Shown piece by piece: positions 25,101 through 37,799 of a stretch of DNA of 64,000 nt (position 1 is the first letter of the stretch; every line of letters starts with the position of its first letter). This DNA comes from Gryganskiella cystojenkinii (Eukaryota; Mortierellomycota; Mortierellomycetes; Mortierellales; Mortierellaceae), in the NCBI GenBank assembly GCA_015852425.1, contig JAAAIG010000038.1:1-64000 (forward strand). Reading direction: 5' to 3'. Below the pieces are notes generated by a model that did no database searches, had not been told where the DNA came from, and saw only the letters and a list, made by a program, of their open reading frames with translations. The position numbers and the translations under genes were made by a program.

Positions 25101-27315
25101 GGCATCCGTGTACTTTCTGACGTTGAATGTGACATCAGCAATGACCTTGGACGCACGATCCTCTCCGAGATTAGGTTTAGCCACCTCCACCATCTTGAAA
25201 AAGCTAATGGGAGCAGCGACTCTTGACCATCCTGAGAAAGCGGTTGAACCCTCTGTGGCTGCAGGACGAGGTCCTAGGCGCTTTACTGCATCCTCGATGT
25301 CCTGGCGAATCTCGTAGTTGCTCTCCAAACGGAAGAGGTTGAAGTTACGCAAAAGATAGTCATGCAGAGTTAAGAACTGGAGGTTCAGCTTTGGCAGAGC
25401 AAGGGGTCGGTTCGCATTGTAAATCTCTTCCTGAACCGCGGCGTCTTCAAAGAGAGCGTTTTCGTCGGGGTACAGAGGAAGAGCGTTGATCTGGTCGATT
25501 TGGCTATGACGCTTCTCGAAGCGAACGAGCAATACCTCTTTAAGCATGTGTTGTGAATGTTGTTCAGATGTGTCGGTGATTTTGGATGTCCTAATGTTCA
25601 ACATGTCGCAGAGTTCGATGAGCTGATCCTTGCTCAATCGGTCGAAATGTGAAGTAAGGGCTTTTCTAGTCTCGATAGCGCGCAGATTGGTCATGGCGAG
25701 ATCCATCAACTCGTCCTTGAAATGAGTGAATGCGATGCGCTATATACAAAACAAGAAATTAATAAAAGATCTTGAACCATCGAAACTATCAGCAAAACTC
25801 TAATGAAAGGGTTGTTTTGCCCAAGAACCTGGATTGTTACCTGGAGCTTGGTCAACTTAGCAGCATGAATCTCGGTCATCTCTTCTTTGGTAAGAGCAAG
25901 ACCGGTGTGTCCATTGATTTCGAATCCAGTATAGAAGGCGAGAATATCCAGCAACTGGGCAAAGAGTGTTCCTGACCTTTTGTCGGCAGCGAGCTTTGAA
26001 AGCTTGCAGAGGGTGACAATCTGATGATCCTCGACGAGAATGTTGAAATAGCGTCTTGTTGGGAGCTGCGCCTCCAGATCAATCAAGAACTCCAAGAATC
26101 GTTCGCAGTAAGCGATTTTATCCTGATCGGCACTTCCTGTTGACTCGAGAATCTGAATAAAGATCTTCATCATTTGACTCAACCACGTCCTCTCGAACAC
26201 TGCTTTGTGCTGCTGCTCGGGTTCTATTTGATGGTAAAATTAGATAGTTTGGAGTTAGTCAACGCGTCGTTACCAAACATAAGATAAGAGGTCGGTGTGT
26301 TGATCTCACACACCTGAAGCATCAAACTTTTTTTCGAGATGTTTCCAGAACTTCAACAGCTGTGGATACTCTTTAAACTCGAGCTCGCGAACGGCCGGTG
26401 ATACCAAGCAGTGCCATGTGGAAAGCGACACCAATCTAGATGGACGGCGAAAATTATAGGAAGTTAGTATTGTATTTTACTAGTGTATTCAGAGGGTGTA
26501 AAAAAAAAGTCCTTGAATCGTACCTCATGCACTCTGATCTGATCAAGGCGTTCTCCAGACTTTGAAAGCAGTTGATCATAAAGACGAGAAGGTAGCGCTT
26601 CATCCTGAGATCAATCTGCTTTGATTCCTGAACACAAAGATGCAGCACGGACTCGAAAAAGGTCGAGAAATATTCGGGTGAATCCTCGAAGGCGCCTAAA
26701 GAATAAAATATGTGACGGGAGATTGACAGGGTGAGTTTGCTAGATCAATGGCTTTGTATCCTTGGACTAAAGGAACGACAAGAAGCATAATGAGCGATGC
26801 GCATACCCCATGCTTCGACTCTACTCCTGAACTTTTCATTCACCATCAAGACGATGGACAGGATATATGTTGTAGTTGACCGATCTGGCTGATAATGCTT
26901 CCAGAGGTACTATAAAGAGTCGAAAATGGAAGTGTTCAAGTACGGATTAGTTCTCCAGTTCAATTCCTTCAACAGATCGATCTAAGAATATGCAGATAAC
27001 TGTTGGTCCACTGCTCTCCTCACACATAAAGACAAATCCTGGATTCATCCTCTTTACCTTCTCGAGATACTGGCCAACTTCCAGAAGAGTCAGCTTTGTG
27101 ACACTAAAGTCGTTCTTGACAAGCTCATCGTGAAAGACACGATCGATGAGCGAGGCATCAAACTCGGGTTCGGCATCGCCCGACCAGAGATCTGTGAAAG
27201 CTGCGACAGTGTCGTTCTGCATGTCCTTGACAGTAGGTTTGTAGGGTCCACGGGCGACCGCCGTCTTTGACTGATCGACATGGCTTGAGGGCTGAGCCTC
27301 TTCTACTGATGCCAT
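22107..27315 (-). CDS. AQR: Aquarius, spliceosomal intron-binding RNA helicase
   Basis: Aquarius (fission yeast Cwf11) is an SF1 helicase that contacts the intron upstream of the branch site. Seven exons fit, read from high to low: 27315-27058, 26909-26807, 26695-26524, 26435-26314, 26223-25841, 25739-22901 and 22813-22107, giving 1,527 aa. The helical N-terminus has [20 protein letters not shown]. Helicase motifs are GPPGTGKT (about 845), MEEAAQILE in the DEAD-box position, [27 protein letters not shown] and the ALSRAR arginine motif. The last about 170 residues are highly charged (KKMSKKAKK, then Glu/Asp-rich). Every intron join restores residues known from the animal protein, for example [11 protein letters not shown] across the last intron. 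It converges on the SH3 gene and diverges from the RRM gene. Confidence 0.95.
22857..22872. repeat. (AC)8 microsatellite in Aquarius intron
   Basis: Eight AC units inside the last intron (22814-22900) of the Aquarius gene. Confidence 0.8.
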
Positions 27316-28564
27316 TTGAGTGTCTCTTTTGTTTTGGTTGTTCCTCGAGGAATAAAAGTAGATCTGGTCCTGACTGGGGAAAGGGAAAGCGGAAGGTCCG
27401 GTCGGTGGCGTGTTGTCCGTGATGTGGCCGCGTTGTCCCTTTATGGTCCGAAAGGAGAGCCGAGATGGAGGAGTAGAGAGGAATGTCAAATGGTTTCAAG
27501 GTCCAAAGCAGACCAGTGCGTTTGTCGAATATGCCACCAAACAGAGAGAGGCGAAGCGCTGTTGTGTGCAACATGCGCGATGACCAAAATTACTGTGATG
27601 TCACCACAGATCACGTGACAATTTACTCCGAGAAAACTCCACCGAAAAGCGCGACTTTCGCTAGGAATGAATTAGCAACAAATTGGTCCAAGGAGACTGC
27701 CGAGTCGGAGACTAGTGTTCCATGGCTGTCTCTTCGGTCATACACGATTCAAGCTAGGATCTCCCTGTAAGTGCCATTTTGCGCTGTATTTGAGTGTGTG
27801 CATCGTGTGCGCACTGCCTTGTGTTGCGAGTCTGTGCAAAAATAAAGACACAGAGAGAAGGAACGGGAGAAGGAACGGGAAAAGAAAAAAAGACTCACTC
27901 TCACTTTGTGCTGGCCATCGTAGAGTGTCGGCTCGTGGGCTTCCACTTTGCAATCCCTCACTCTCTTGGCCTCTTTGAGATCCTTTGTTGGCTTTGGGAT
28001 CCTTTGTTGACTTCGTATTTGAGGTCAATTGTTGACTTCGTATTTGAGGTCAATTGTTGACTTCGTATTTGAGGCCAATTGTTGACGTTGTATTTGAGGT
28101 CAATTGTTGACGATATATTTGAGGTCAAATGTTGACTTCCACCTTCTTGGGGTCCTTGAGATCCTTTGTTGCCTTTTTTTGTAGTCATTTGTTGACATTG
28201 ATTTTGCGGTACTTTATCAGTTTGCGGTTGTTGATTCCGGGTACCCCAAAAAAAAGCGAAGCCGCGATGTATAAAAGAAAGAGACCACAGACAGGAACCA
28301 TGGCACATCAATCATATTTGCTTTGCCTCTTTCTTTCTCTTTTTTTTTCTACCCTGTACTGTCCTGTTTTGTTCCTTTTGTCCCGTCTCTGCTTTTTCTT
28401 TCCATTCTCCACTGTGAATGCAGATTGGCTCTTTGTTCCTTCCCTCCATTCTTCATTTTCATTGCAAAGCAATCCGTTCCCCTGTCTCCCCATTCATTCT
28501 CCTTCTTCTTTCATCGCGTCATTCGAGGCTCTTCTGTTCAACCTTCCATTTCACCCCTCTCCCC
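27316..28564. promoter_or_regulatory. Divergent promoter region, AQR and RRM gene
   Basis: The two ATGs are 1.25 kb apart and face away from each other. A TATAAAAG box at 28270-28277 lies about 290 bp before the RRM gene ATG and is followed by a long pyrimidine-rich leader. The centre contains the 25-bp minisatellite described separately. No gene is seen; the open frames here are low-complexity translations. Confidence 0.55.
28005..28140. repeat. 25-bp minisatellite, about 5.5 copies
   Basis: Units begin at 28005, 28030, 28055, 28080, 28105 and 28130, exactly 25 bp apart, with the core TGTTGACTTCGTATTTGAGG followed by TCAAT. Divergence rises towards the 3' end. Each junction makes GTCAATTGTTGAC, an inverted repeat of GTCAA and TTGAC around 3 bp. 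The array is flanked by two copies of TTGAGATCCTTTGTTG, at about 27975 and 28156. Confidence 0.92.
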
Positions 28565-31500
28565 ATGGTGCGCGGACCAACCTCCAAGCACAAGTTGCCC
28601 ACAAAGGGCTCAGACTGGATAACTGCCGGTGCTCATAATACTTCCTCTGCGCGTGTCCAGCCCAGCAATGAGACTCCTACGAAAAAGGCTCCCCTTCACA
28701 TAAACACCTCCCACCAGACAACCCTCTTGCAAGACAGCACCAACCTGGCCTTAACCCTACAGCGAACCAGTGTCCTCGTCCCCAAAGCGTTAGACCAAGC
28801 TCCTGACCCTCGACTGAACCTCTATGTCAAAGGCTTGCCACCAAACACAACCTCGGCCAGTCTCTACGAAAAGTTCAAACCGTAAGTCAACCTAACTCCC
28901 CTGCCCTTTGAAAAATTCTAACTGCCTCGATTCTTGTTCCCCACCTTGGAATCTAACCACCTCCCCCCTGGTTTGTCTTCTTCGCTCTCGTTTTCTTCAG
29001 TTACGGCAACATCTTGTCCTGCAAGATCATCGTGGACTATAGCACTGGACGCTGCAAAGGAGGTTTTGTCTTATTTGACTCTCAGGAGAGTTGCACGGAG
29101 GCTCGTCGGGATTTGACTCGCGAGGGCCTATACGTCGCTGTCGCCCATGACTCGGTATCGCTAAGCAAACTTCATTATGAATCGCCGACCCCGACCACAG
29201 AGGAGAAGCCCCTGGTACCCGAGGCAAGTAATAAAAACAGTATATCAGCATCTGCGGGAAAAAAGACTCCCATCATTCGACTATGGCAGCAAAAGTGCTG
29301 ATAAGTGTACCTTTACAAAACCATTCCTCAGCTGGATGATAGCGCAGCCTTCCCTGGTCTGCCTGGGTCTACGAAAAAGGCACCAGACCAGACCCTCCCA
29401 CCACCCTCAATCTCAACAGCAAAAGCAGCACTATCAACATCCGAGGCTATGGATCTTCGTTTGACTTGGGAGAGTGCACCAGAGACAGATATGATTGCTG
29501 TGGCTTTGCCTGAACATGCCAATACCAATGGAACGCTACCATTGACGATACATGAAAGGCTCTCTCCAAACCCAGACGACCGTTCCTTCACCTTAGGACA
29601 CTCATTTCTTGACTTCGATGATGGCTTTATCGGGACTCACCAACAGTTACTGTCGAATGATCTCAACCTGAAGAGCGGATTTCGACGGCGACCATCCCTT
29701 CTTGAACAAAAGACCTCATATTCGAACTTCAATGACATCGACAGGTACATGGTACGTGAATCACACTGAAAAGGCGTCTTGAAACGTCTACTGCCATTGG
29801 CAAACGGCTGGAAAAACTCATACTCTCTTTTCTTTTTCCCGTGTTTTTCTTTTAGAACGCTCTGGAGTTGGCCAACGGTGCCTCTGCCCCTCCTCAGATC
29901 GCCAGCAATACCGAAGCTTCGCACCAGTTTGGCTCCTTCACAGCGCCTCATATATCCAGCACGGTTCTGGACGATTTTATGAGCGAGGAAAGGCCGAAGC
30001 AGCGTTCCACTGTGCGTTTTGAAGACTTGCCCGAAAACGTCAAATATTTGGATCTCTTCTATTTGTTTTCGCAGTAGGTAATTTGGCCTTATCATGTCCA
30101 CATGAGCACGAACACTCCCAGAGGCTAATGAATTCCCTTATTTCAATCTGACAGGTATGGACCTCTTGTTCTGAGTTCTGTCGACATTCGCGATATCAAC
30201 GAGCAGTGCCCGAGGACGGGAGTGGTCAGTTTTGAGTCGCATACGGATGCTGAATTTGCGGTCTGCTCTCTTTCGAAAGAAGGCTATCGTGTTTCTCATG
30301 CTCCAACCCCTGGCTACCACAACGAACCTATGATCGACGAACAACTCTATCATCAATATTATCAACAACATCAGGAAATGCTGCTACTTCCTCCCGAAGG
30401 GTTCGGATCGCCTTTGGAGCCTGCTGGATCGTCCACATTCCCGACCAATGACTCCTTTGGAACGCCGCCAACTTATTACGATAACGAAAGCGAAACCCCA
30501 TGGGAGAATTCGACACCAGAGTTCGAGTACGCGGACCTGAACGTCTTTGTGCGGAGACCGCCGCCAGGATTTGAAGATGGATATCTCTCTGGCTCGACTG
30601 GACAGGAAAAGTTTTCCATGGTAGGGATATCGCCGACGGCCGTCTCACTGTCCCCGTCTTCCTCGGTAGCTTCTTATGGTGCAACGACGGACGAATCAAC
30701 CGATCGAGCACTTCAAACAACTCAGGATGGACATGGTCCAAACGTCGCTACAGTGAAAGCCCCTCCATCGGATGAGCCCGAACCAGCCAACAGAACGATT
30801 AAGCCCGGCATGTCCTATTCGGCGATTGTGAGAGTGCCACCAAAACCAAAACCAGAACCAAAACCGGTCACGACTATTGAAGACAAGCGTAACGACTTCC
30901 TTAACCCTCCCAGTCTGGATTTAAAGAGACGCGGGAACACAAACAAGTCGTTGGACGAAAAAGAATACAACCTCAACCTGTTCTTGAAAGACCTGGAACC
31001 GACCATGGACGAATTCAAGCTCTACGAGATTTGCATCAAGTACGTCACATTAATGATGATTCCTCTACTCCGACTTGTTACTTGTTCTTAGGTGGCATGA
31101 AATGCTGATCACTCCCTCCTTTCCCTTGTTGATTAGATTTGGTCCCGTTATGTCTTGTAGAACCATCACAACGCATCATGGGGTCTGCACTGGTCTCGGT
31201 TTTGTCATGTATATTCACAGGGAAAGTGTTGAGCGAGCGATCGAGGGAATGAAAGAGCTTGGTTACCATGCGGAGGTTGCGATCCAGTCTGCGACCAATA
31301 AGTTGCGATGCAAAGTCAGATCCGATACTTTGTTTCTCCAGAATATACCGCCTCATATTAAGGAGAATAAGGTTAGACTTGGGCAGATACTACTACTTCT
31401 GATGTTGTTGACAGCGTCCTAGATTTGTTCCTTTTTTTTCTTACCTCTTTTGCTGTTGTTTTGCCATTTTCTAGCTTCGCGAACTTTTCAAGCCGTACCA

Positions 31501-31786
31501 TATTGAACATTGCAACGTTCTCAGAGATCACAGAACAGGAAAGGGAAAAGGCGTGGCTTTCCTTAAGTGAGTCACTCTGCTGTTGTCATTCTTGGTCTTA
31601 ATGTTAATCGACTTTTTTGTGGAGTTGTAAACTAACCGCCTTCAATTCAATTCCGCGGTGCACCTCTGGTATTGCAGGGTCAAGGATTTGAATGTAGCCG
31701 ACCGGTTCATTGAAGAATACCACGGACGGATCCTTGGCATGGATTGGAAGCTGCCGCTGCAAGTTTCGCCTGCAAAAGAGCATTAA
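28565..31786 (+). CDS. RNA-binding protein with four RRM domains
   Basis: Eight exons fit: 28565-28881, 29001-29223, 29332-29751, 29856-30073, 30155-31039, 31137-31371, 31475-31566 and 31678-31786, giving 832 aa. RRM1 (about 85-165) has LYVKGLP and CKGGFVLF. A weaker RRM2 (about 370-445) starts STVRFEDLP and has TGVVSFES. RRM3 (about 660-735) has LNLFLKDLEP and LGFVMY. RRM4 (about 750-830) has TLFLQNIP and GKGVAFLKV and runs to the C-terminus. Linkers are Ser/Pro-rich and probably disordered. The intron after 29223 starts with GC (GAG then GCAAGT). Four RRMs recall poly(A)-binding protein, but the linkers are longer and no C-terminal MLLE domain is seen, so the target RNA is unknown. Confidence 0.85.
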
Positions 31787-34700
31787 GTCTGTTTTTGCCG
31801 CATGCGTTTGTTGCGCCGAGGGACAACAATTCTTAACCTCAAAAAAATGAGTTGCGCGTTTGCCTAGGTTTGCAACGAGACAAAAGAAATGTAAAAGAAA
31901 ATAAAATAATTGCCACCACCCCCAAAAAACAGGGTTGAGTTTGATGAGCACACAACACACGCGAGTCGAATCAAGACACGACACGGGTGAACTTACTCTT
32001 CATATTCTTTTTGAGGAGAATCCAGTTATAGTCAAACCACCCATTGTCGCTCACAAAATTTTTATACGTGAAAATGTTTCCAATTTTTGATTTTATTTTT
32101 CCAGGCCTTGTCCGCCATTTCATGTTTTGCATGAGAAATTGTTGGCAAGGGCGATCCTAAAAAATGGTTTATGGCAAAAACGCTTGTTTTTGGGATAAGC
32201 AAAGTGACACTTGCGACAAAGACCTGGGTGTCCGATTTTGCAGATTGTTGATGGAATGTCGAGAATTCAAGATCATTGTGAAATGAAAATTAGGAGGAGA
32301 ATGGACAAATAACGGTTTCTGAGGAAAACGCTTGCACTTGTATTAAGAAAACCGGGTTTTGTGGAGACGATAGCGGTGTCAAACTATTTGAAAAACGTCT
32401 CTGGAGTGAGATCGAGGTGAATTGGGGTTTAATGGAGTGAATTTCGAGTGGATGTTGCTCGGCGATGAGACGAACATGAACGATGCCACTACCCAGGTCC
32501 CTCATAGGAGTGGACAATCTATCGATATACGTCGTCGTTTTTGTCAAAACGCCTTTATTACAGATTCGTTTTTCACGTACGGGGTGAGCGACTATGGGTT
32601 GTTGGACTTATAATATACTCAGGTACGGCCATTTTTTCATTTTGATTCTCTCCAATTATTGCCTCAAAATCCAATGGCTAAAATGATTCAGCCGTAGTCC
32701 TTCCGTCATATTTCATCTCAATGACGATTGAATAGCAGACAACTGTTACTCTTCCCATCTTCCTTGCCAATTGAGACGCATACGCTTTTGTTTCTACAAT
32801 CAAACAGCCCATGGTCTTTCTCTTTTGTAAGCTTAACTTGCTCTTCACATAGTCTCACACCCCACGTCCACGGCTTACCGAGGATTCCACAAAAAATTGG
32901 ATCATGGGCGCTTCATACTTTGTCATAAAAAACACCGTCGCGCGTGCTCACAGATCTTCCTTGTTTGTTATCGAATATCGACCCTCTTTTTTTCCGTTTT
33001 GATCGTCGTTGTTGGATCCCTGCTAGATCGAGACTGTACCATCAAATCGCAACCCAAGTGGACTTTTCGGCCTTCTGGCCTACTCCTCTGTCTTATGCCC
33101 TCTCCTTTTTTCCGTCGCCTTACGTACATTTCATCATTAGATGGTTCCCAGGCTAGGTGTCAGGTAGCTGAACTTCCTCAGGGTACTTTGATGATTCAAA
33201 ACTTGTCTTTCGTCATCATCAAAAAATATATCCCGCACTAGTACCCTCTCTTAAAGAAAAAATTGATGTATTATTAACAAAAAATATGAGGGTCGATCTA
33301 AAATGAATTATTGGTATCAGATCGTCAAATTCTCGGTGGACAGGTTTCTGAAAGTCCAGCAGAACGGCTCTAACCTCCGTCCTTCCCAGTGACGCAAACG
33401 GATCATTGGAGCGTCACCCCCACGTTTTAGCGCGGGATATCTTTTTTTTTTCGTGATTCGTCGTGAGGTCCGATCGAACCTCCACTTTTGATTGACTAAA
33501 GAAGAAGTTGTTAGAATTGAACCGGAACCTTGGTTCCCGAAGGGAGGTGTAAGAAGGTTTTTTCCTGTACGAGAGTGGACAGAGAGAAGGATGGGGTCAG
33601 TCAAACTCTCTCGTCCATTTTTTGTGAAAAAAGAGAAATGGAGGTGGCTGTTGCGAAAAGTCTAGGCCACTAAGATCAGGAGAAGACAATAGATCATAAA
33701 ACCAGGCACAGGGGCAGAATGGAAACTAAATGCAAGGTTTGACAAAGTGAGTACATGAGTACAATCAAGGGACAATTTCTTGATTGGGCCGTGGGACAAT
33801 TGCGAAGTGAAAGGAGAACAAGAGCCATTCGAACAAAGGAGTTAGGATAATCAAGGCCCCGAAGAACAAGATACAAAAAAAAGTATTTATGTTATTACGT
33901 TGCTTGAGTTTCGGTTGGTTTTCCCAGACTCTTCTTTCTCGTTCTCTCGTGTCCTCGTGAACCTTGTCCCTGAACAGAAAAAAAAAGCGATAAGCTGGGG
34001 GAGATGTGCAATCTGAGAAAGCTTCATTATTTTTTTATAGTTTATGCTTCAGTCACAAAGGAAATGTGTGTTATCTCGAACCCTTCCTCAAAGACAGAAA
34101 GATTCAAAATTAATCAGAGTCGAGAACTTTTAACGTGCAAGAGACTATCCAGAATGAGGTTTCTTCCGTCATTGGCCAAATCGTGTGTCAAGGTTGCAAG
34201 TAGTGAGGGTTTCGGAGAGAACGTGGACAACAAAAAAGGATGAGCGAAAATCTGTACACGGACACCTAACAAAATGCGAAATCCGATCCAGAATGCTTCG
34301 AATTTTTTATCCCTGTGATATTTACATCGTCTTTTTTTGTTGTGTCCGGGAACCTCCGGATCGTTCACTGCTTTGCTCTGCTCCCTACTTTCACCAAGCG
34401 TGCACAACGACACACCAATAATATACAGCAAAAGTGAAATAAAAAACGAGGCATTTTTTTTCTGTGAGGTAGAATTATTTCCTTGCAAGAGCCAACGTAA
34501 CGCGCATTGAAGCTTAAAAAAAAATAGATAAAGGGTGAACATGGACCGAACCCCGTCTTGTCTACAGTAAAAATTGCCTCAGATCATGAGCCATCATGTG
34601 TGCCATACACTGATTGTCGACACAAGGTGGTGTGCAAAGAGGAATTATTGTGTGCCTGTGCTTTTTGAGGCTATTTGACCATCCCCAAAAGCTACAACAA

Positions 34701-37552
34701 GGAATGAACAGTTGTTGTGGAAGAAAAGTGCCACTTATGGAAATACCATGCACAAGACCGTGAAACGTGGCGTCACTGACGATTACTGCATTTTTGACGT
34801 AGCCTTCTTTTTTCGCAACATAGGACAGCGCCGTGACGGCAGACCTGAGGTTGCTACTACTAGCCAGGATTGCTCATTGATTTTCGAGCTTCCCACTCGA
34901 CTTTCTCGGCAGTCTCGACTAACTCTCATCATCACCATCATCGCCTGTTGGTCATCAGGGTATCTCACTTACCCTGTTCTTTTTTTTAAAAAAATTCGCG
35001 CATCATGTAATTGCACATCTCTTTTTTTTTGTCGGTTTTATCAAGGGGACCCGCGATAAGTGTTTGTTGACCATGAGCCTCGATTTTTTTATTTATTTTC
35101 TATTTTTTTTTTTTTTTACATCTGTGAGCGATAGTCCAGAAACGGCAAACCATGCATGACGAAAATAGGGAATGACCATGGACAAATCAGAAAGATAATT
35201 TTTTGGGTTACTGATAAAACAGAGCGGGAGAGCGAGAGGCTTGGTAGTTGTTGGTGGTAAAACTGCGATGGTGGTGGAGAGCGTTTTACAACCATGCATA
35301 TGCGCGATAAATAAAGCTGTAAGAGAGTCGATGAATGTTAGTGAGACCATTGACTCGCACCCCTCCGTTTTGTTAATTGATCCAAAGGAGAAAGTAAAAA
35401 GTAGATCAGGGTGCAGTGCAGATCCCACAATTGACCATCACAGATCGATGTAGAGAGGGTAGCGTGACCTATTTCGTTCGTTGTTTGTTAGTGTCACCTT
35501 TTTTAGTTCCCAGGAATGCATGCTGTTGGATCGTGCCCCTCCTGACCATTGATCGGTTTACTGTACGTTATTTTTGATTGAAAAATCCAGGGGAAAACTC
35601 TCTGACGATGATGATGAAACCTTTAGACTAAATTATCCAATTGCCTCTGCTCCCTGCCCCTGCCTTCCATTCTCTCCACTACGGTACCGTCTTTTTTTTT
35701 TGACAAATCCTCGGGTTTTTCCTGCCAAATGGGTTTGGTTGAAAAAAAAACAAAAAAGACGCATTCCGCAGACCATCCGATGCGCAATTGCCTAGTGTAC
35801 GGCCAATGGTGTGCTATGCTGCAAACTGAAACTCACCAAAGAGTTTTCGATCATGACGCAAAGCCTTGCTGCGAGAATGACCCGCGGGCATTTTTTTTTT
35901 TTTGCACTTGCTAATCATGTTGACTTGATCCACGATCTCCCAAGGATGTTCACCATCCCCACGCAGAAAGGTATCGATTGGAGTCATCTCAAAAGAAGGC
36001 GAAAAATAATTCAAAATGGCCAAAAGGCCACGCGAGAACTGAAATTTTTCGACCTGTCCGCCGAATAAGAATCAAGCAGAAAGCGAAAATAACCTAATAA
36101 CCTGTTTCCAGCTACAATCGATGCAATAGTCCAAGCGATCCAGAAGGGGATTTACAGGGTGTTTTTTACAATACATTCGAGGAGACCTACCAGCGTGAGA
36201 ATACCTTCGACAAGGAGGGCGAGGCAGAGAAGGGTAACCATGTTCGTGATCAAGACGAGGATCGACTGCTGTGCCGTTTTTTGCAATCTCCCGGGAAAAC
36301 GGTGAAAGAACGTCAGTCATCAAAAAGCGTAATTGAAAGACAAAACGATGTGGAAAGAAGTACTGTATGACGATAGTCTAAACAACACTCACTCTGAACA
36401 GGATGGGACCCGGTGACAAATGCATGCGCATTTGTCCAGAAAGATAAAAAAAAACAGGGTTCGGGCAGGCACGCAAAACTGTACCTGAATTGTTCGCTGC
36501 GAATCGCAATCGAGAGTTGCACTGACGGAGGGTCAACAACGTGGAAAAATAAGTGAGCGATTTTTTTCTATGTGTGCGTGTACCTTGAGGTTGGGCAAAG
36601 GCCGCCCAGAGAAATGGTTGGAAGACTTCAGACAGGTGTTCAAATAAAAAAAAAAGGATAATGTTTACCCTGATACGATATGAGGGAGGTGACGGAGCAA
36701 AGTTGATTGGGGGACAAGGTTCACTACCTTTTTTGCAATTCAGTCCGTAATGCGCTCATTTTGCTGTCCATCTGGTCGTCTTTTCTATTTTGGAACATTT
36801 TGGTTTGTGTAATGAATGACTTTCAATTCAATTATTCGCCCAGGGGATCTGTTGTGTTTAGTTTTTGCCTGCGGTTGATGTGATTGCTGCTAACCCTGTC
36901 ATCGTGCAACAACACTGCTGCCTGTGCGGAAGGCTTGTGCTAAACCGTGGTTGCTATTGTTCTTTTGTTATCGTTGTTTGTCATTCTCGATGACGGTGGT
37001 GCTCAATTGCACAGTGATGGTTCTTCCGACGAGAGTTATCTCTGGGACGGACAGACAATAGCGGATCAGGCACTATCAAAACACACGAACCTGAAGACAT
37101 TAAGTCGATTTCGACTCGAGGCAAAGTTGAGTGGTGAGTGGTCCGTTTTTCCTCCTTTGCTGAGACACCAAGACTGAAATCAAAAGAGACAGGGAGAAAG
37201 AGGTCTTTGATTTCCCATTCGATCGCGCGATTGAGACACTCGTCGTTGTCCACTCAGAGCAAAAGGAAAAAAATAAAAAAATCTTTCAAGCAATGATGGA
37301 GAAACATATGCCCGCATCCCCTTCATCCTCTCTTTCGCCGAACTCTCTTTGAAAAAAAAAAATTCTTCCTCATTCTAAAATTTTACTCAATTCAATTGCG
37401 CTGTGCACCCTTTTTTTTGCGTATCGCATCACAACACCAAAGCCCCTCACCATTTTTCCGACTGCTCAAGATCGACCCTCCTCAAACGCAAACTTGCAAA
37501 ATCTACTCACTTCAATTCAATCTATTAACACCACTATCTTGGACATCCCATC
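31787..37552. other. Large gene-free region upstream of PMA1
   Basis: I find no convincing gene in nearly 6 kb. Open frames are short, overlap on both strands and lack recognisable motifs. The DNA is AT-rich with many T and A homopolymer runs, for example near 35100 and 35890. It could hold distal PMA1 control elements, a noncoding transcript or a decayed mobile element, but nothing in the sequence decides between these. Confidence 0.55.
31900..31905 (+). terminator. Polyadenylation signal AATAAA
   Basis: AATAAA 114 bp after the stop codon of the four-RRM gene. Confidence 0.4.
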
Positions 37553-37799
37553 CTATAAAGACCTCATTTTCCCCAAGTCGTTTTTTTTTTGTTTTCTTTT
37601 CTCTTTTCTCCATCATTCTCTCGTCTCTTAATCTCTTTGATTGTCATCTTCTCCTCCGACTTTCATCTCTCTCTCTTCTCTCTCCTTTCCTCGTCCCTCC
37701 CTCCTCCTCGTTTGCCTATCTTGACTCCTCAATTTCTTTAAGTGTACCCCAACACTTGATCTTTTCCTCCCTCCCACACCAAACAACCCACCTCACCAA
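37553..37799 (+). promoter_or_regulatory. Core promoter and pyrimidine-rich leader of PMA1
   Basis: A CTATAAAG TATA-like box lies at 37553-37560, about 240 bp before the ATG. The intervening leader is almost wholly C/T (about 37561-37790), typical of strongly expressed fungal genes. Confidence 0.55.

Noticed and set aside
23121..25226. Plus-strand open frames of 188, 185 and 220 codons opposite Aquarius
   Set aside because: They lie wholly within the large conserved helicase exon on the other strand and show no domains.
28005..28140. CRISPR-like regular repeats
   Set aside because: Units are directly adjacent with no unique spacers, in a eukaryotic promoter. It is a minisatellite.
32290..32613. 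Short open frames that might be a transposase remnant
   Set aside because: No catalytic motif or terminal inverted repeats could be identified, so a mobile-element call is not supported.
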